Shown here in pieces: positions 1 to 10,721 of a stretch of DNA of 64,000 bases. The DNA is from Ophiostoma sp. CBS 140.51. Its lineage: Eukaryota > Ascomycota > Sordariomycetes > Ophiostomatales > Ophiostomataceae. The stretch spans positions 1 to 64,000 of the forward strand of contig JANSLP010000116.1 in assembly GCA_029298735.1 (NCBI GenBank), read 5' to 3'. A program made the position numbers and the translations under genes. Every line of letters starts with the position of its first letter. Position 1 is the first letter of the stretch. The notes beneath the pieces are model-generated. The model was not told where the DNA came from. It worked only from the letters and a program-made list of their open reading frames with translations, and did no database searches.

Positions 1-96
1 CGGCAGCTTAGGATGGACCTCGTGGACGGCCGTGCCGATTTGCTGGGCGACGGCAGCGCCGAGGAAGAGCAGCAGCGCAGCTGCTGAGGAAGACAT
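1..96 (-). CDS. GH7 family cellulase (endoglucanase/cellobiohydrolase), N-terminal fragment
   Basis: The first 32 codons of a secreted protein are visible; the rest lies beyond the left edge. The start ATG is at 96-94. Residues 1-17 form a signal peptide (MSSS, then an Ala/Leu core, ending AVA), and the mature chain would begin QQIGT. The following VHEVHPKLP resembles the mature N-terminus of fungal GH7 enzymes such as Trichoderma EG I (QQPGT..PEVHPKL). Known members hydrolyse beta-1,4-glucan outside the cell. Whether this one is an endoglucanase or a cellobiohydrolase cannot be decided from so little sequence. The serine-rich gene on the same strand ends only 236 bp upstream, so the proximal promoter is short. 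Confidence 0.8.
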   Translation of the reverse strand, partial: MSSSAAALLLFLGAAVAQQIGTAVHEVHPKLP

Positions 97-332
97 GATG
101 AACAGAAAGCAAAACTCGTGAGATAAAAGTAATAAATCCAAAAAAGAAATATAGATGCCCATTACAATAGAATAAATCTCAAAAACGAAACACAAAAAAG
201 TTACATAATGCAAAAACATCAAATCTATTCTAAAGGGCATTGGGGATATCTCAGGGTCGTGTTCATGACGTGTCGTAAGTCGTAGCCGCCAGCAGCGAGA
301 GGACAGAGGAAAATGGGCAGGAGACGAGAAAT
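97..332 (-). promoter_or_regulatory. short upstream region of the GH7 gene
   Basis: This 236 bp gap must hold both the 3' end of the serine-rich gene and the proximal promoter of the GH7 gene. It is AT-rich near the GH7 start. I saw no clear XlnR-type GGCTAA site. The regulatory role is inferred from position only. Confidence 0.4.
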
Positions 333-956
333 CTAGTTTCCATCCCGCCGGCGGAACGGCGACGGCCAGCCGCTGAAAAGCCACTCGTTGCTGTGACGGC
401 CACAGGTGGTGTAGACGTTGACATTGGTCTTCTTGGAGCTGCCACCAGCCGTGCTTCCAGCCACGCTGCCAGCGTAGGAGCGGCCCGACGAGTGGAGCGT
501 AGGCGAGGTCATGGACGACGGCAGAGACGTCGAAGAGGCCAGCGATGATGTGTACGATGAAGCGTATGACGCCGAAGAGGCATAGGTCGAGCTCGACGTG
601 GTGCGGTAGACGCCCGCGCGAGCAGGAGCCGCGTCGGCCGAGCCGTACGTCCCAGAAGAGGAAGACGACGACACAGACGATGAAGAGGGGCCGGCAGCGC
701 CCGTTCTGGTGCGGTATAGTGGGTCACTGGCCGACCGGGAGGTGTAGTCGTACGCGGGCATGTCGTAGGACCCGGCAAACTGCGTCTGTGTCTGAGGCTG
801 GTTGTTAGTATGGGCAACGGTAGAGGAAGAAGAAGCAAGACAAGTTCTTACAGAGCTAGACGACATGGTGCTAGACCGCGAGGGCGTCTGGTAGAGCGGT
901 GCCGACGCTGGGGTGCGAGAGGAGGAAGAGAAGTAGCTGTTGTTGCGGCCGGACAT
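333..956 (-). CDS. serine-rich protein of unknown function
   Basis: An open frame of 207 codons begins at ATG 956-954. The product is dominated by Ser, Thr, Ala and Tyr, with many poly-Ser runs, and ends in a distinct tail: KKTNVNVY, CGRHSNEWLF, then SGWPSPFRRRDGN. The tail with paired Trp and Cys/His looks more constrained than the rest, and similar CGRH..WLF tails occur in uncharacterised fungal proteins (from memory, not checked). Bases 851-792 carry a textbook intron: GTAAGA donor, a TACTAAC branch site and a CAG acceptor. It is 60 nt and in frame, so spliced and unspliced messages would give 187 or 207 residues. No membrane segment or signal peptide is visible. Function is not recognised. 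Confidence 0.6.
   Translation of the reverse strand: MSGRNNSYFSSSSRTPASAPLYQTPSRSSTMSSSSVRTCLASSSSTVAHTNNQPQTQTQFAGSYDMPAYDYTSRSASDPLYRTRTGAAGPSSSSVSSSSSSGTYGSADAAPARAGVYRTTSSSTYASSASYASSYTSSLASSTSLPSSMTSPTLHSSGRSYAGSVAGSTAGGSSKKTNVNVYTTCGRHSNEWLFSGWPSPFRRRDGN
792..851 (-). other. candidate in-frame intron inside the serine-rich gene
   Basis: On the minus strand this 60 nt segment starts GTAAGAAC, contains TACTAAC about 40 nt in, and ends CCTCAG. Its length is a multiple of three and it has no stop codon, so the frame is open with or without splicing. Confidence 0.65.
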
Positions 957-3900
957 TTTAGCGGATAGTGGGTGAGAGAAAGAGTAAAAAGAGTGAGATG
1001 TGAAGGGAGAGAGAGTTGTGGTTCTGGGAGTTCTCGAGCTGAGTCGAAAAGTCGGAAGTGTTTATTTCGCCCTCCGTGCGGGCGACAACAGAAATGAAAT
1101 CAAAATAAGTTTGGGTTGGAAGGGTAAGTCCCTGTGGGAGAGATCTTTTTGTGCAATTGGTTTTGTTTTCCGAGTGTTTTGGTTTGGTGGACTTTTGTTG
1201 TTGTTTTTTCCGTTTGAATTTAGGAATCAAGCAGCCTTAAAGAGGAAGCCAGAAATACAGATAGTCGGTAATGTGGTGGATTGTTCTTGCCGTAGGTAGC
1301 AGTAGTAGTTGCAGGCGGGATGTAGGCTTTTTGTTCACAAGCTGCAGGTTGCAAATAGAAGCTGGGCTGCAGCTGGTTCAGGTTGCAGGCTACAAGTCAG
1401 GTAGCGTGTGAGAGTGAGATGCGGCAGGAAGACCGGGGGTAAGAAGATGAGAGCACAACGGCAAGGTTGGTAGCCGGGGCAGTCAAGACGATGTGTGAGA
1501 GTGGATGTGTATACGTTGGAGTGAGAAGACGGGACGATGCAAGGTTGCTGAAGTAAAGTGTAACAGTTGAAGATTGAAGATGGAAGTTGAAAGGGTGTAA
1601 GAGTGTAAAAGTGTAAGACAAAAGAAGAGGGACAGGGAAGGGAAAGAGAGGCCGAACAGAAAAAGAAAAGAGAGAGGAAACGACGCGGCTAAATACAAAC
1701 TGCAACGACACATATGAAGGCAGAGAGAAATAGAAAAGTATGTACGAACAGGTCGATAGCGACCAAGGGGGGCAGAGGGCTGATCACAAGGTCGAGAGGA
1801 TGCAGGGACGACAAGGGGACGGGGGTGCTAAAGTGACTTTAGTGTAGGGACGAATTGGGGGGGAAGGTACAAGGGGACGTTGGATGGAGGACTTGGCAAG
1901 ATGGGGAATGATCGAGGCCTAGGGGGATCGATAAACACGACAAATGAATTCGGTCAAGACGAGCGGTATTTTTGGCCTCGTTTGCTTGCCAGTTTTCCGA
2001 TCTGGCTGTTGGTTTGAGTGCGGTGTTTTGCCTTGTTTGATTGCTTGATTCTTTGATTGTTTGCCTACCGGGACGAATACGAAAAAGAAAAGGAAAAATA
2101 GGAAGAGGGAAAAGGGAACGAGGAATAAAAAAAGGAGCAGAGTAGCAAGAGCTGATCGAAAGAGAAAGCTAGCTGATGCCAATGACGGGGGACATAAAGT
2201 AGACAAAGTACAATCAAAGAGGACGGAGGGGCGACCCGAGCACATTCCGGGGAAAGAAGGAAACGAGCAGCGATCACAGACACGTTGACAAAGAGGCATT
2301 GACAACGGAACAGATACAGCTACCGAGAGACGAAAAAAGGTGTGCAAGGGCATGCAAGCGTAAGGCAGCAACAATATGCTTGGAGCTGGAGCACGAGCAG
2401 ACCTGCAAGCCAAGAGGACGGGTCAAGCGAACTGGACGACCGAGATACGGAGACTAAAGGGGGGCAGGGCAAGCGAGAAGGGTGGAAACAAGCGACAAGG
2501 CCAGACACAGACAAAGGCCGGACACACAAGGCTAGACATGGGGGAACAAGGGAACAACAAGATGGGGGATTGATTTGCGCGGTGGTCAGAAGGCGGGCAA
2601 TGCCAAGGGCGCTAGAAGGGCGCCAGAAGGTGAATGGAAGGAGAGGCAGACTTTCTTGGATGGCATCCCTGCCGGTTGAAAGAGTCAGAGATGTACACCC
2701 ACCAGGCCGCGGGAGACATCGAGAGACACACAGAAAGACGCTGAGAGACACACAAATTGGTGACACCGCCCACTTTTCTAGAGCTGGCCAAACAGACAGC
2801 AGAAGTCGTCGAAAAGGAGGGTGAAAAGGCGGCGAAAAGGCGGACGCAGGCCGCCAGTCAGAGGGCGGACGTGCAGCGTGCAGACATTGTGCAGCGAAGC
2901 GTGTAGCAGACCGCTACGTGTCCTGGTGCTGGTGTTTCTTTGTGTCGTTCCGCGGGCGAATCGTAGGGGTCGGCAGAAAATACCAAGAAAAACAATACAG
3001 CATTTGGATGCACACCATTTGCCGTGTTATGCAGGCAGACGAGACGACTGGGGCCTCAGGGCCCTAAGGCTATAGGACTGGGTCCGTTTTCTGGGCGATG
3101 GAGTCATCGCGGTCCTGTGACCAAACGAGCAATGTGCGCAATGGGCATCTTGGAGTTTAGAACTCGAAAGAACGCGATAAGGTCAAAAGGCCGAACGGAA
3201 GAAGGACAAACTGCCAATCGTCGACGGTTGTTTGGTGAACGTGCTCTCTGGCAAGGGCGGAACGAGGTTGTGATCGAGCCTTGGGGTGTGGCCTGTGACG
3301 GCATCGGTCACGGCTAGGGCGTTGTGGTGGTTGTTTGTGGCGTTTTCTGGCCATAGCTTGTCGATGGCTTTTTTGCTTTGTTTTGTTATCTCGACGTCTG
3401 AGCTCCTTTGTTTTGTTCTCTCCCTCCTAGCATCGGAGAGCTCCTGCCCATTAAGCCATCATAGCTTGGGGGGCTGTACAGACAGGTAGGTGTTCTTCGT
3501 TCTTTCCTTTCTCGTCAGTCTGTCCGGCGTTGTTGCCCGGTCTCAACGCTACTGCGTAGCGCAAGAACCAGGGGCCTGTGGGGAACGAGGCCAGCACAGT
3601 TCGCGAGGGCAAGTGCGCCCAGTCGGCACCCAGCGTGCCGCGGAGAATTGGGTCGAGCAAGAGCTCCCTCGCTCTTTCCAATTGTGTTCTTTGGCAGAAA
3701 GTGGGCACAGCGGTCCCCACCTGCCCACCACCATCACCGGCCCCCATTCCAACTTCCCCTGCTTTTTGGGGTGTTATTCTACTGCTCACCATCGAGCACC
3801 ATCGGACACAACTAGACACTTAGACAGCCTCCAAGTACCGTTCGTGTACACCGAGAGACAAGAACGGGCGAGACTGGCTCTCCGGGGGGCAGGGCAGTGC

Positions 3901-5000
3901 ACGGTCTAGCGGGTGAGTGCGGGATGATTTACAGCCATTTGGGACGGACTGTGTCTGTTGGAACAGCGCCTGTTGGCTAATGATCGTAGAAAGTGACTTG
4001 GGGAAGACTACGGTCGGGAATTGACTTGCGAGTACTGCAATGATAACAGGCACCCGTTTCTGCGAGACATACAGGACAAGCGGCAGGCTGCTTGCTGCAG
4101 GCTGCAAGGACCAATGGCCTAGCCAGGCACGGGATGAACCAGAAGAACGTAAAGAACAACCAAAAGAACAAAAGAACAAAGTTTCCTTGTGTACCAGTCA
4201 GTCATCAATTCGGTCAACAGACCGGGCAACAGAAGATCGTTGACGAAAGACGCAAGGAAAGATTCGGAATACGAAATACGTATCATGCAAACCGGTATCT
4301 CGCCGTTGCAGTCTCTCATCATGCCTGTTGCTTGGCCTCGAAAACCACCAATGGCCGTCGAGATAAGTAGTATGTGTACACAAGAGCAGTCAATCCGGCC
4401 GACAATGAGACCTTATTAAGGGGGCTGACCAGATGACCCCATTCGGACTGACATTTAACAATATCCCACGCCTCAAAGCTTCCAAAAGGGCCATAGACAG
4501 AGCACCGTTTTGAAACGACGATAATTCGACGGGATGGGCAACTCTGTAGTTTTGGAGGCGCGGGAGATGGACGACGCCCTGGCTGTTGGCTCGGGATGTC
4601 CAAATTAAACGATCTCGTCGCTGCCTGGTGTTGACGGCAGCATTGCATGATACACAGCTGCCCAAAACGATCAAAAGACCACTCACTACGCAGTATGCAC
4701 AGCTTCCCCAGAAGGATTTGGGGGAGGCAAAAAGCAAAAACAATTGTGGACTTTTCAACGGGGGAGGCACAGATCGCTGAGCATCTCGTTTCGGCGCCAC
4801 ACTTTAATTGGACAGCCATCTCAAACTCATGAACACTTGAGCAGCCAAGGCTGGCAAACAATTCAGTCGTTTTTGTCATTTTTGTCAAGGCGACCTTCAT
4901 TGCCCAACGCCGATTCTCCGACGAGAAAGCTTGGCGATCTACAACGGACTTTTGAGTTGGCAGGCTCGCATCCAGGCAGGCAAAAGCTGAACATCAACTT

Positions 5001-5089
5001 GCATCTCTTTGCATCTCTTTGCATCTCTTTGCATCTCTTTGCATCTCTTTGCATCTCTTTGCATCTCTTTGCATCTCTTTGCATCTCTT
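5001..5089. repeat. 10 bp minisatellite (GCATCTCTTT)n
   Basis: Eight perfect tandem copies of GCATCTCTTT run from 5001 to 5080, followed by nine matching bases. The period is close to one DNA helical turn. The copies are identical, which points to recent expansion or homogenisation. It lies in intergenic DNA. Confidence 0.97.
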
Positions 5090-8000
5090 ACAAGGGTACG
5101 ATTCCATTGTTGAAGCCGTCTGAACCGGCTTGGCATTATTGATATTTTTGTTCGTCGCTCTCCCTCTGGCATCTCCTGTTCATATCCGGGCTCAACTTTG
5201 ATCATGATAAACAGGCAAACGCGAGAGAAGGAAAAAGCAGGAAACTTTCCGCGAGTTCCCGCCAGGAACATGGCTAGGCTGGCCGGTGAGGCATCTCTAC
5301 AAACCTACCATTGAACGAAATAGCATCGTATTGTACAGGCATACATACGAGCACACAAAACGGTCTATTTCGTACGCGGAAGATCGAGGAACGCTTGACA
5401 AAAGCGAGATATCTTCGTGGGGTGGTATTCTTGTCAACTGCAAGGCTTGGAAAGCCCGTGAGGCTTGCGAGGCTTGCCTGACCGGTTCTCCACGATTAAC
5501 CCCCATGCCCCATGCTTTCCGGTTTATCCTAAACAACGTCGTCTTTCGTCTTCCCGACTTATCCCTCTTCGCAAAAACCCACACGAGCCTCGCCAAGTCT
5601 AGACCGCAGCCCCAGAATTCGCGAAAGTGTAATCTTTTCAAGGCGGATGCGGCGCAGGAACAGGCACAAAGCCCGATAAGGAACAGTCTGGTCGGGACTA
5701 TCAGGACTGTGACCTTGAAACTTCACGGCGGTTGTCGTTTAATTGTTTGTTGTCGTGTTGGGCTCTGTTTACCAAGTCTGGACTCTCTGGGCGCGAGGCA
5801 TTTACTTGTAAATGTAGACTCGTGGATGATTCCGCTGTTGACAACTGAAGGATTTCAACCGGCGATGGATACTGCCAGTTGTTTGTTGTCTGGAATAGGA
5901 CACAAGGCCCGCGCAGGATCCAGTTTGAAGTTGAGTGCATCATCAAAAAAAAAAAAAAGACATAAAAGACCGCGACACGATCGATCGTCTATCGGGGCTC
6001 CTCTTTGCCAATGTGCGAGGCTGGTCACGAGGACGCACTGAGAGAAACATCTCCGGAGATGATGCCCACCTATTGTTGATGCCTACATGCATTCCTGTGT
6101 AAATCCCCGTTTGGTGTCGCTTGGGGGCTGCAGCGATGATGTAAAAGGAAGCGCTGTCGAACAAAAGTGTGGAGATGGTGTGGAAGGCATAGCCTTGGCG
6201 CACAGCGGGCAAGTCCGAACGAGCGCTGACGGCGCCTGCCATTGGCCGCCATTGGGCCCCAAAGCGCGCCCAGGAGGAAAGAGGAAAGCGGCAAGTGGGG
6301 CCTGTATTACTTGCTCTTCGCATCAGACGGCAGTGAGCAACGGGGGGCAAGTGGCAGGGCAGTTCTGACAGTGGATAACAGAGTGGCTCAGTGGGCTGTG
6401 GGCAATTGGTACGCTGGACATAGCATGGATGGGATGAAAGACAGCGACAATGCAGAAAAGTAAGAAAGGGCCGCGATACGGTGTGACTGAATGCCGACTC
6501 AGAGAGAAGGCCAAGGCAAGGAGGTACTTCTGGTGCACGTGAGATGCCGGTCCCGAAGCGGCAAGAGCATGGAAGCCCATAAGGAGTCGCGATCACGGGA
6601 AGCGTCCTTCATCTTCACGTGAGGAAAGAGCTGCCAACTTTTTGGCTTCTATCTTAGTGGACGACAGACATTATGTTCGCGCACTGGGGAACTGGTCAGG
6701 TGCCGCCCAGGACGGTCTCTTATTTGCAGAGGACCAGACGGCCGGTAGTGGTGCTTGTCAGTTGTCGCATGTTGTTGTGGCGTGGACGCTGTTATCCCCC
6801 GTTTTATTCCTAGCTTTGTACATTTGCACGATACTGGCAGTCGGAATTAAATATGCCCGTTGCCAACACTGGTATCTTTGCATCCATCCCTTGTTCCGAT
6901 AGCACACCAATAGCGGTCACGAGAACGTCCTGGACAGCCTCTTGTTCTGATAGCGTCGTTTTGATATAACAACTGCTGGCATGAGTGGACGAGGAAAGAG
7001 GCACTGGCGCTAACCTGACCCGGCTAGTGCATGGGTCTTGGGCGATCGCAATTGGGCGTGAGAGCGATTCTCAGGAGGAAGGGCCAGCAGCATTACAACA
7101 GAGGGAAGGAGCAGCCAAACAGAGCCGGGTTCCGGGCAGCGTGTGGGCATTTTTGGTGGCATTTGGCTGGCGGTCTGGCAGTCACTCGTCGTCTGGGAAG
7201 GAAACTGCTACGTCGCTAGCGATGCCAAATGACGTCTCTTTCAGGGCTGAAGAACAGGAAGGAGTACTCTTCCTCACACTTGCCGGGACACTCTCACTCG
7301 TCAGCCCTTTGTTCGCTATCTCGATGGATGGCTGTCGATGAACGGGCAGACGAAGTATGTGAACGCGAAAGCGCCACAAAGTCACAAAACGGCTTCACAA
7401 GGCAAAGCAAACTCTGGATTGTAGAGACAATATCTCCTCCCAATGTAATAATGTCTCGTAGCTAAATTGATGTGACTTCCGAATTGGGACTGAAAGTAAT
7501 AGTCGCAAGAGTCGCAAAGAATAGACAAGAGCGGGCGCAACAGGAAAGGGCAGGCCGCGGGCATCGTCGTCGCAGCCCCTGTCCGTTGTTTCCCTTTGCT
7601 GCTTCCACTGCCCGTTCTCTTTCCGGCTTCATTTCGTCACCAACCAAATTCATTGACTAAACAACCAAACAACGAAACCAAACGACGACATAGCCACATA
7701 GGCCAGGCCCTGGCCTCGACCCAGCGCTGTCGTGGCCCTGTGGCTGTTCATAGCCGCGTCGGTGTGCGTTTTGCTGCCGCCTCCCAGGCACGTTTTCAAT
7801 TGAATCGTCGTCGATGCGGTCTTGGCTTCTCATAGTGAGCGATCTTCGACTCTCCGACATTTTGACTGCTTCTTCGACTGTCTGACTCTCGATCTGCCAC
7901 CTGGACGGACGGTAACCCATGGCCTCCCCTTTGTCGATATTTCCATTTCTTCAGTGCTCCCTAGCCCGCATTTGTCTACTTTTGAAACAAGCATAGCGTA

Positions 8001-9589
8001 CGATGGGTCAACGCTCAGAAGTCACTGGTTCGTCCGCTCTCTGTTGTCTGCTGTCTCTTCTTTTTCAACTCCCGTACAACCTGGACCGCTTCTTTCCGCG
8101 CGGACTTACAAAATCTGCACGTATTCGTGTGTACGGAGTACACAGTAGCACGGAGAACAGGCATGATCGCTGTGCTTCATATCTCAGGGTCTGCGTCAAG
8201 TGGAGCAGTCCACCGTCTTCGGCGTCCTTTTTGATGCTCCTCCTTTGTCTTCCCGCCGATTATTCTTATTTTCTTATTTCCTATTCTTATTCTCCTCATA
8301 TTCTTATTTCCTCCCTTTATTTTTATCCACTCATGACTGCCGCTGTCAGCCCTTTTCGGGGCAAACACGGGGAGTCGTCGTCATGCAGAGCTGCACGATG
8401 TGAGAAGACGGAAGCAAAAAAAGAACGGACATACTCCGTATCTGACTGGCCTTTGCTCGCCTCGTTCGCCCTATTGCTTGCCTGTCGAGCCTGTGCCTAG
8501 ATGAATGGGTTCCAAGTGGGCTCCTTTGCCCACGTATTCATCTCAAGGTGTCCGTTTTTCTTACCTCACAGCTCGCCAGTCGCCACGTTAAAAATAGCAA
8601 ATGCTCTTCGTCTCCCTTGTCTCCATACCAAGAAGAGAAACGAGAGCAAAAACAAAAACAAAATTGGCGCCAACAACGGGGAGAGGGGCGCCCTAATGAA
8701 GGACAAACAAGCTAACCAACGGCACTGGAAACAGAAACAGAAACAGAATGCGACGACGAGAAAGACGGACAAAAAAGAGCAAACGGCCAGCGTCAACCAA
8801 GGATGGTCGAGCCAAAACAACGGTAACGGACTGCAGCTCGGCATTTTCTCGTCGTCAGAGTAGCATCAACATCAAGGCTCAAGATATGAAAATCAAAATC
8901 AAAATCAAAGCCAAAGCGGATAGATGAAAAGAAAGCATATCAACAAGAAAGAAATCATCGAAAAGAACCCGCGAAGAACTGCAGAATTGCAGAACCTGCA
9001 CAACAACATAACGAAAACAGGGTCTTATCTCCACCAGACCCTCACCATAAGAATAGCTCGGCCCTCGCCTGTGCTCATGCTCCCTGCCCTCGCCATCCTC
9101 GCATACTCCTCCATTTCCCTTTTTCGATGCCTTGTCAACCCTGTGCCTCCTCCTGGAGGTCAGATCCAATCTACGCTCCCTGCTTTCCGTTTCGTCGTTT
9201 TTGTCCTGCATCGATCCTGCGACCCTACTTCGTTCCACTGCTGCCAGCTGCTAGCTTCCAATTTAATGTGCCGTTTTTGGAACAAACGCTTGCTTGTCGT
9301 CGTCTGTCTCCTGCAAGTTGGCTGTTGGCTCCCTCCCTTTTGAGACGCCATTCGCTGCCGCTCCGTAGTCATAACTCTGCCCACACACACAGAACATACT
9401 CCGTACACAAACGAAAACACCCACAAATACGCGCAAACACACACCCTCATCACCCTCGACACCCACCCCCCTGCACACAGTCCGAGGTCCCAGCCAGCCA
9501 CATTTCCCTGTCTGGGTCTCCCTCCTGTTGCTCCTCCTGACTCCCCCCTGCAAGCAGTGCTGGTCGTCCTGGCGTCTGTTGTCGGCACA

Positions 9590-9803
9590 CGTTGTCAGGT
9601 CGTCTGTTCTCGGGTTCGCTCTCTGTCTCTCTCTTCTCGCTCTTACTTTTCTGGTCGTCTTGTTTTACTTAAAACCCGTTTTCCCCGCCTTTGCTTCGTT
9701 CCTATTTTTCTTTTCGTTTTTCTTTCTTTCCCATCACCATCTACAATAATTTCAATTTCTTTATCATTTTTATCTCTTCTTCAACTCTCTCACATCTCCA
9801 ACA
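9590..9803 (+). promoter_or_regulatory. pyrimidine-rich promoter/leader of the cysteine-rich microprotein gene
   Basis: The plus strand here is dominated by C and T (TTTCTTTT and CTCTCTCTTC runs) and ends CTCCAACA immediately before ATG 9804. Such tracts are typical of core promoters and leaders of well-expressed genes in filamentous ascomycetes. No clear TATA box was chosen. Confidence 0.5.
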
Positions 9804-10178
9804 ATGGACGCCCCTACCAAGACCATCGACATGGCCGTGCCTGCCAAGAACGCCGAGCCCGCCGTGGAGCAGCCTGTACGTTATTTTTGTGTTCATTTAC
9901 CCCCTTTTTCTGCCCTACGAGCTACGACACTGAACGACCCTTATTTTGGCCCTGGCCCCTTGGCAAAAACGTCATCGCGACCGCAATTGCGCTCAATGCC
10001 GACCACAACAACACAACTCGCCTACAAATAACAACTGCTAACAATACTTTGTTTATAGACTCGTGTTGAGCCCATGTCCGTCGAAGCCAACATGCGCGGT
10101 GGTGACGAGGCCGAGGAGGTCTGCTGCGGTCTCTGCGCTGCCTTCGCCTGCTTCGAGTGCTGCAAGTGCTGCTGCTAA
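9804..10178 (+). CDS. cysteine-rich microprotein (CYSTM-like), 63 aa
   Basis: Two exons, 9804-9875 and 10059-10178, join in frame across a 183 nt intron with GTACGT donor, GCTAAC branch and TATAG acceptor. The 63-residue product starts MDAPTKTIDMA, contains PMSVEANMRGG, and ends in a cluster of nine cysteines (CCGLC, then CFECCKCCC at the very C-terminus). Small fungal proteins with a PMS.EA.MRGG stretch and a C-terminal cysteine block resemble the CYSTM class, thought to be tail-anchored or palmitoylated membrane stress proteins. Membership is inferred from this pattern. There is no signal peptide. The pyrimidine-rich leader suggests strong expression. The short length makes it easy to miss in automatic annotation. 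Confidence 0.75.
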
Positions 10179-10721
10179 ATGCGCACATAATGGCGATCAA
10201 TCAATCGATTTGCGATGGAAGGATTCGGGGGAGTAATGGGATAATGGCGATAATCTAGATACCAGATACCAGACACCAACGGAGACGAATGTTTTCGGGG
10301 GATGAATATACCATAAAAGCTGCGATCCTGCGCTCTTTTGCTGCAGAAAATCAAGCTTTATTTCTTCGGATTTTTTTCTACGAGTTTTTACATGATACTA
10401 CAAGTGATCAAAGCAACATGACGTCTACCACTGCCCACCCTCAAACTAAAGGCTGCCGCTGCATGACTCGCGCGCGTCGGATGTGGCTCGTTTTGTCGCA
10501 CATTTTGCGTGTGTCGCAACAGGAATCGAAATGTCACCATCGGCCATCGATCAGTGTTCTCTCTACAGTGCAACGTGCTTTTGTTTCTGCCAAGCATTTG
10601 ATGTGCATCCTTCCGAGTAATGCAGGTAGTACAGTAAATCCATTATTTGTTTCATTCATTTGCGATTTTTTCAATCAATAAAGGGGGGGTAACTATCATT
10701 GCATAATAAAAGAAAGCCTCT
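10179..10721. other. intergenic region between convergent genes
   Basis: It lies between the 3' ends of the cysteine-rich gene (plus) and the catalase gene (minus). No gene is seen; AATAAA-like A/T-rich stretches near 10675-10715 would suit 3' end formation. Confidence 0.6.

Larger units (their letters stand above)
957..9803. other. 8.8 kb gene-poor region
   Basis: I find no convincing gene. Open frames here are short, arise from low-complexity DNA and lack recognisable domains or linked splice signals. From about 1390 to 1740 the plus strand is purine-rich, so the minus strand is pyrimidine-rich; this fits a promoter or leader for the serine-rich gene. A 10 bp minisatellite lies at 5001-5089. 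T-rich microsatellite-like DNA lies around 8255-8330, and short AAAATC/AAACAG repeats around 8725-8915. From about 9590 to 9800 the plus strand becomes strongly pyrimidine-rich ahead of the next gene. The region could hold regulatory DNA or noncoding transcripts; sequence alone does not show this. Confidence 0.6.

Noticed and set aside
2342..2824. 160-codon open frame with an opposing 148-codon frame
   Set aside because: Both strands are open because of low-complexity composition; the proteins show no domain-like pattern.
4999..5090. CRISPR-like array
   Set aside because: It is a simple 10 bp tandem repeat without spacers, in a fungal nuclear genome.
5286..6041. 251-codon open frame
   Set aside because: It ends in a poly-Lys run from a poly-A tract, has no domain and lies in the gene-poor region; likely chance.
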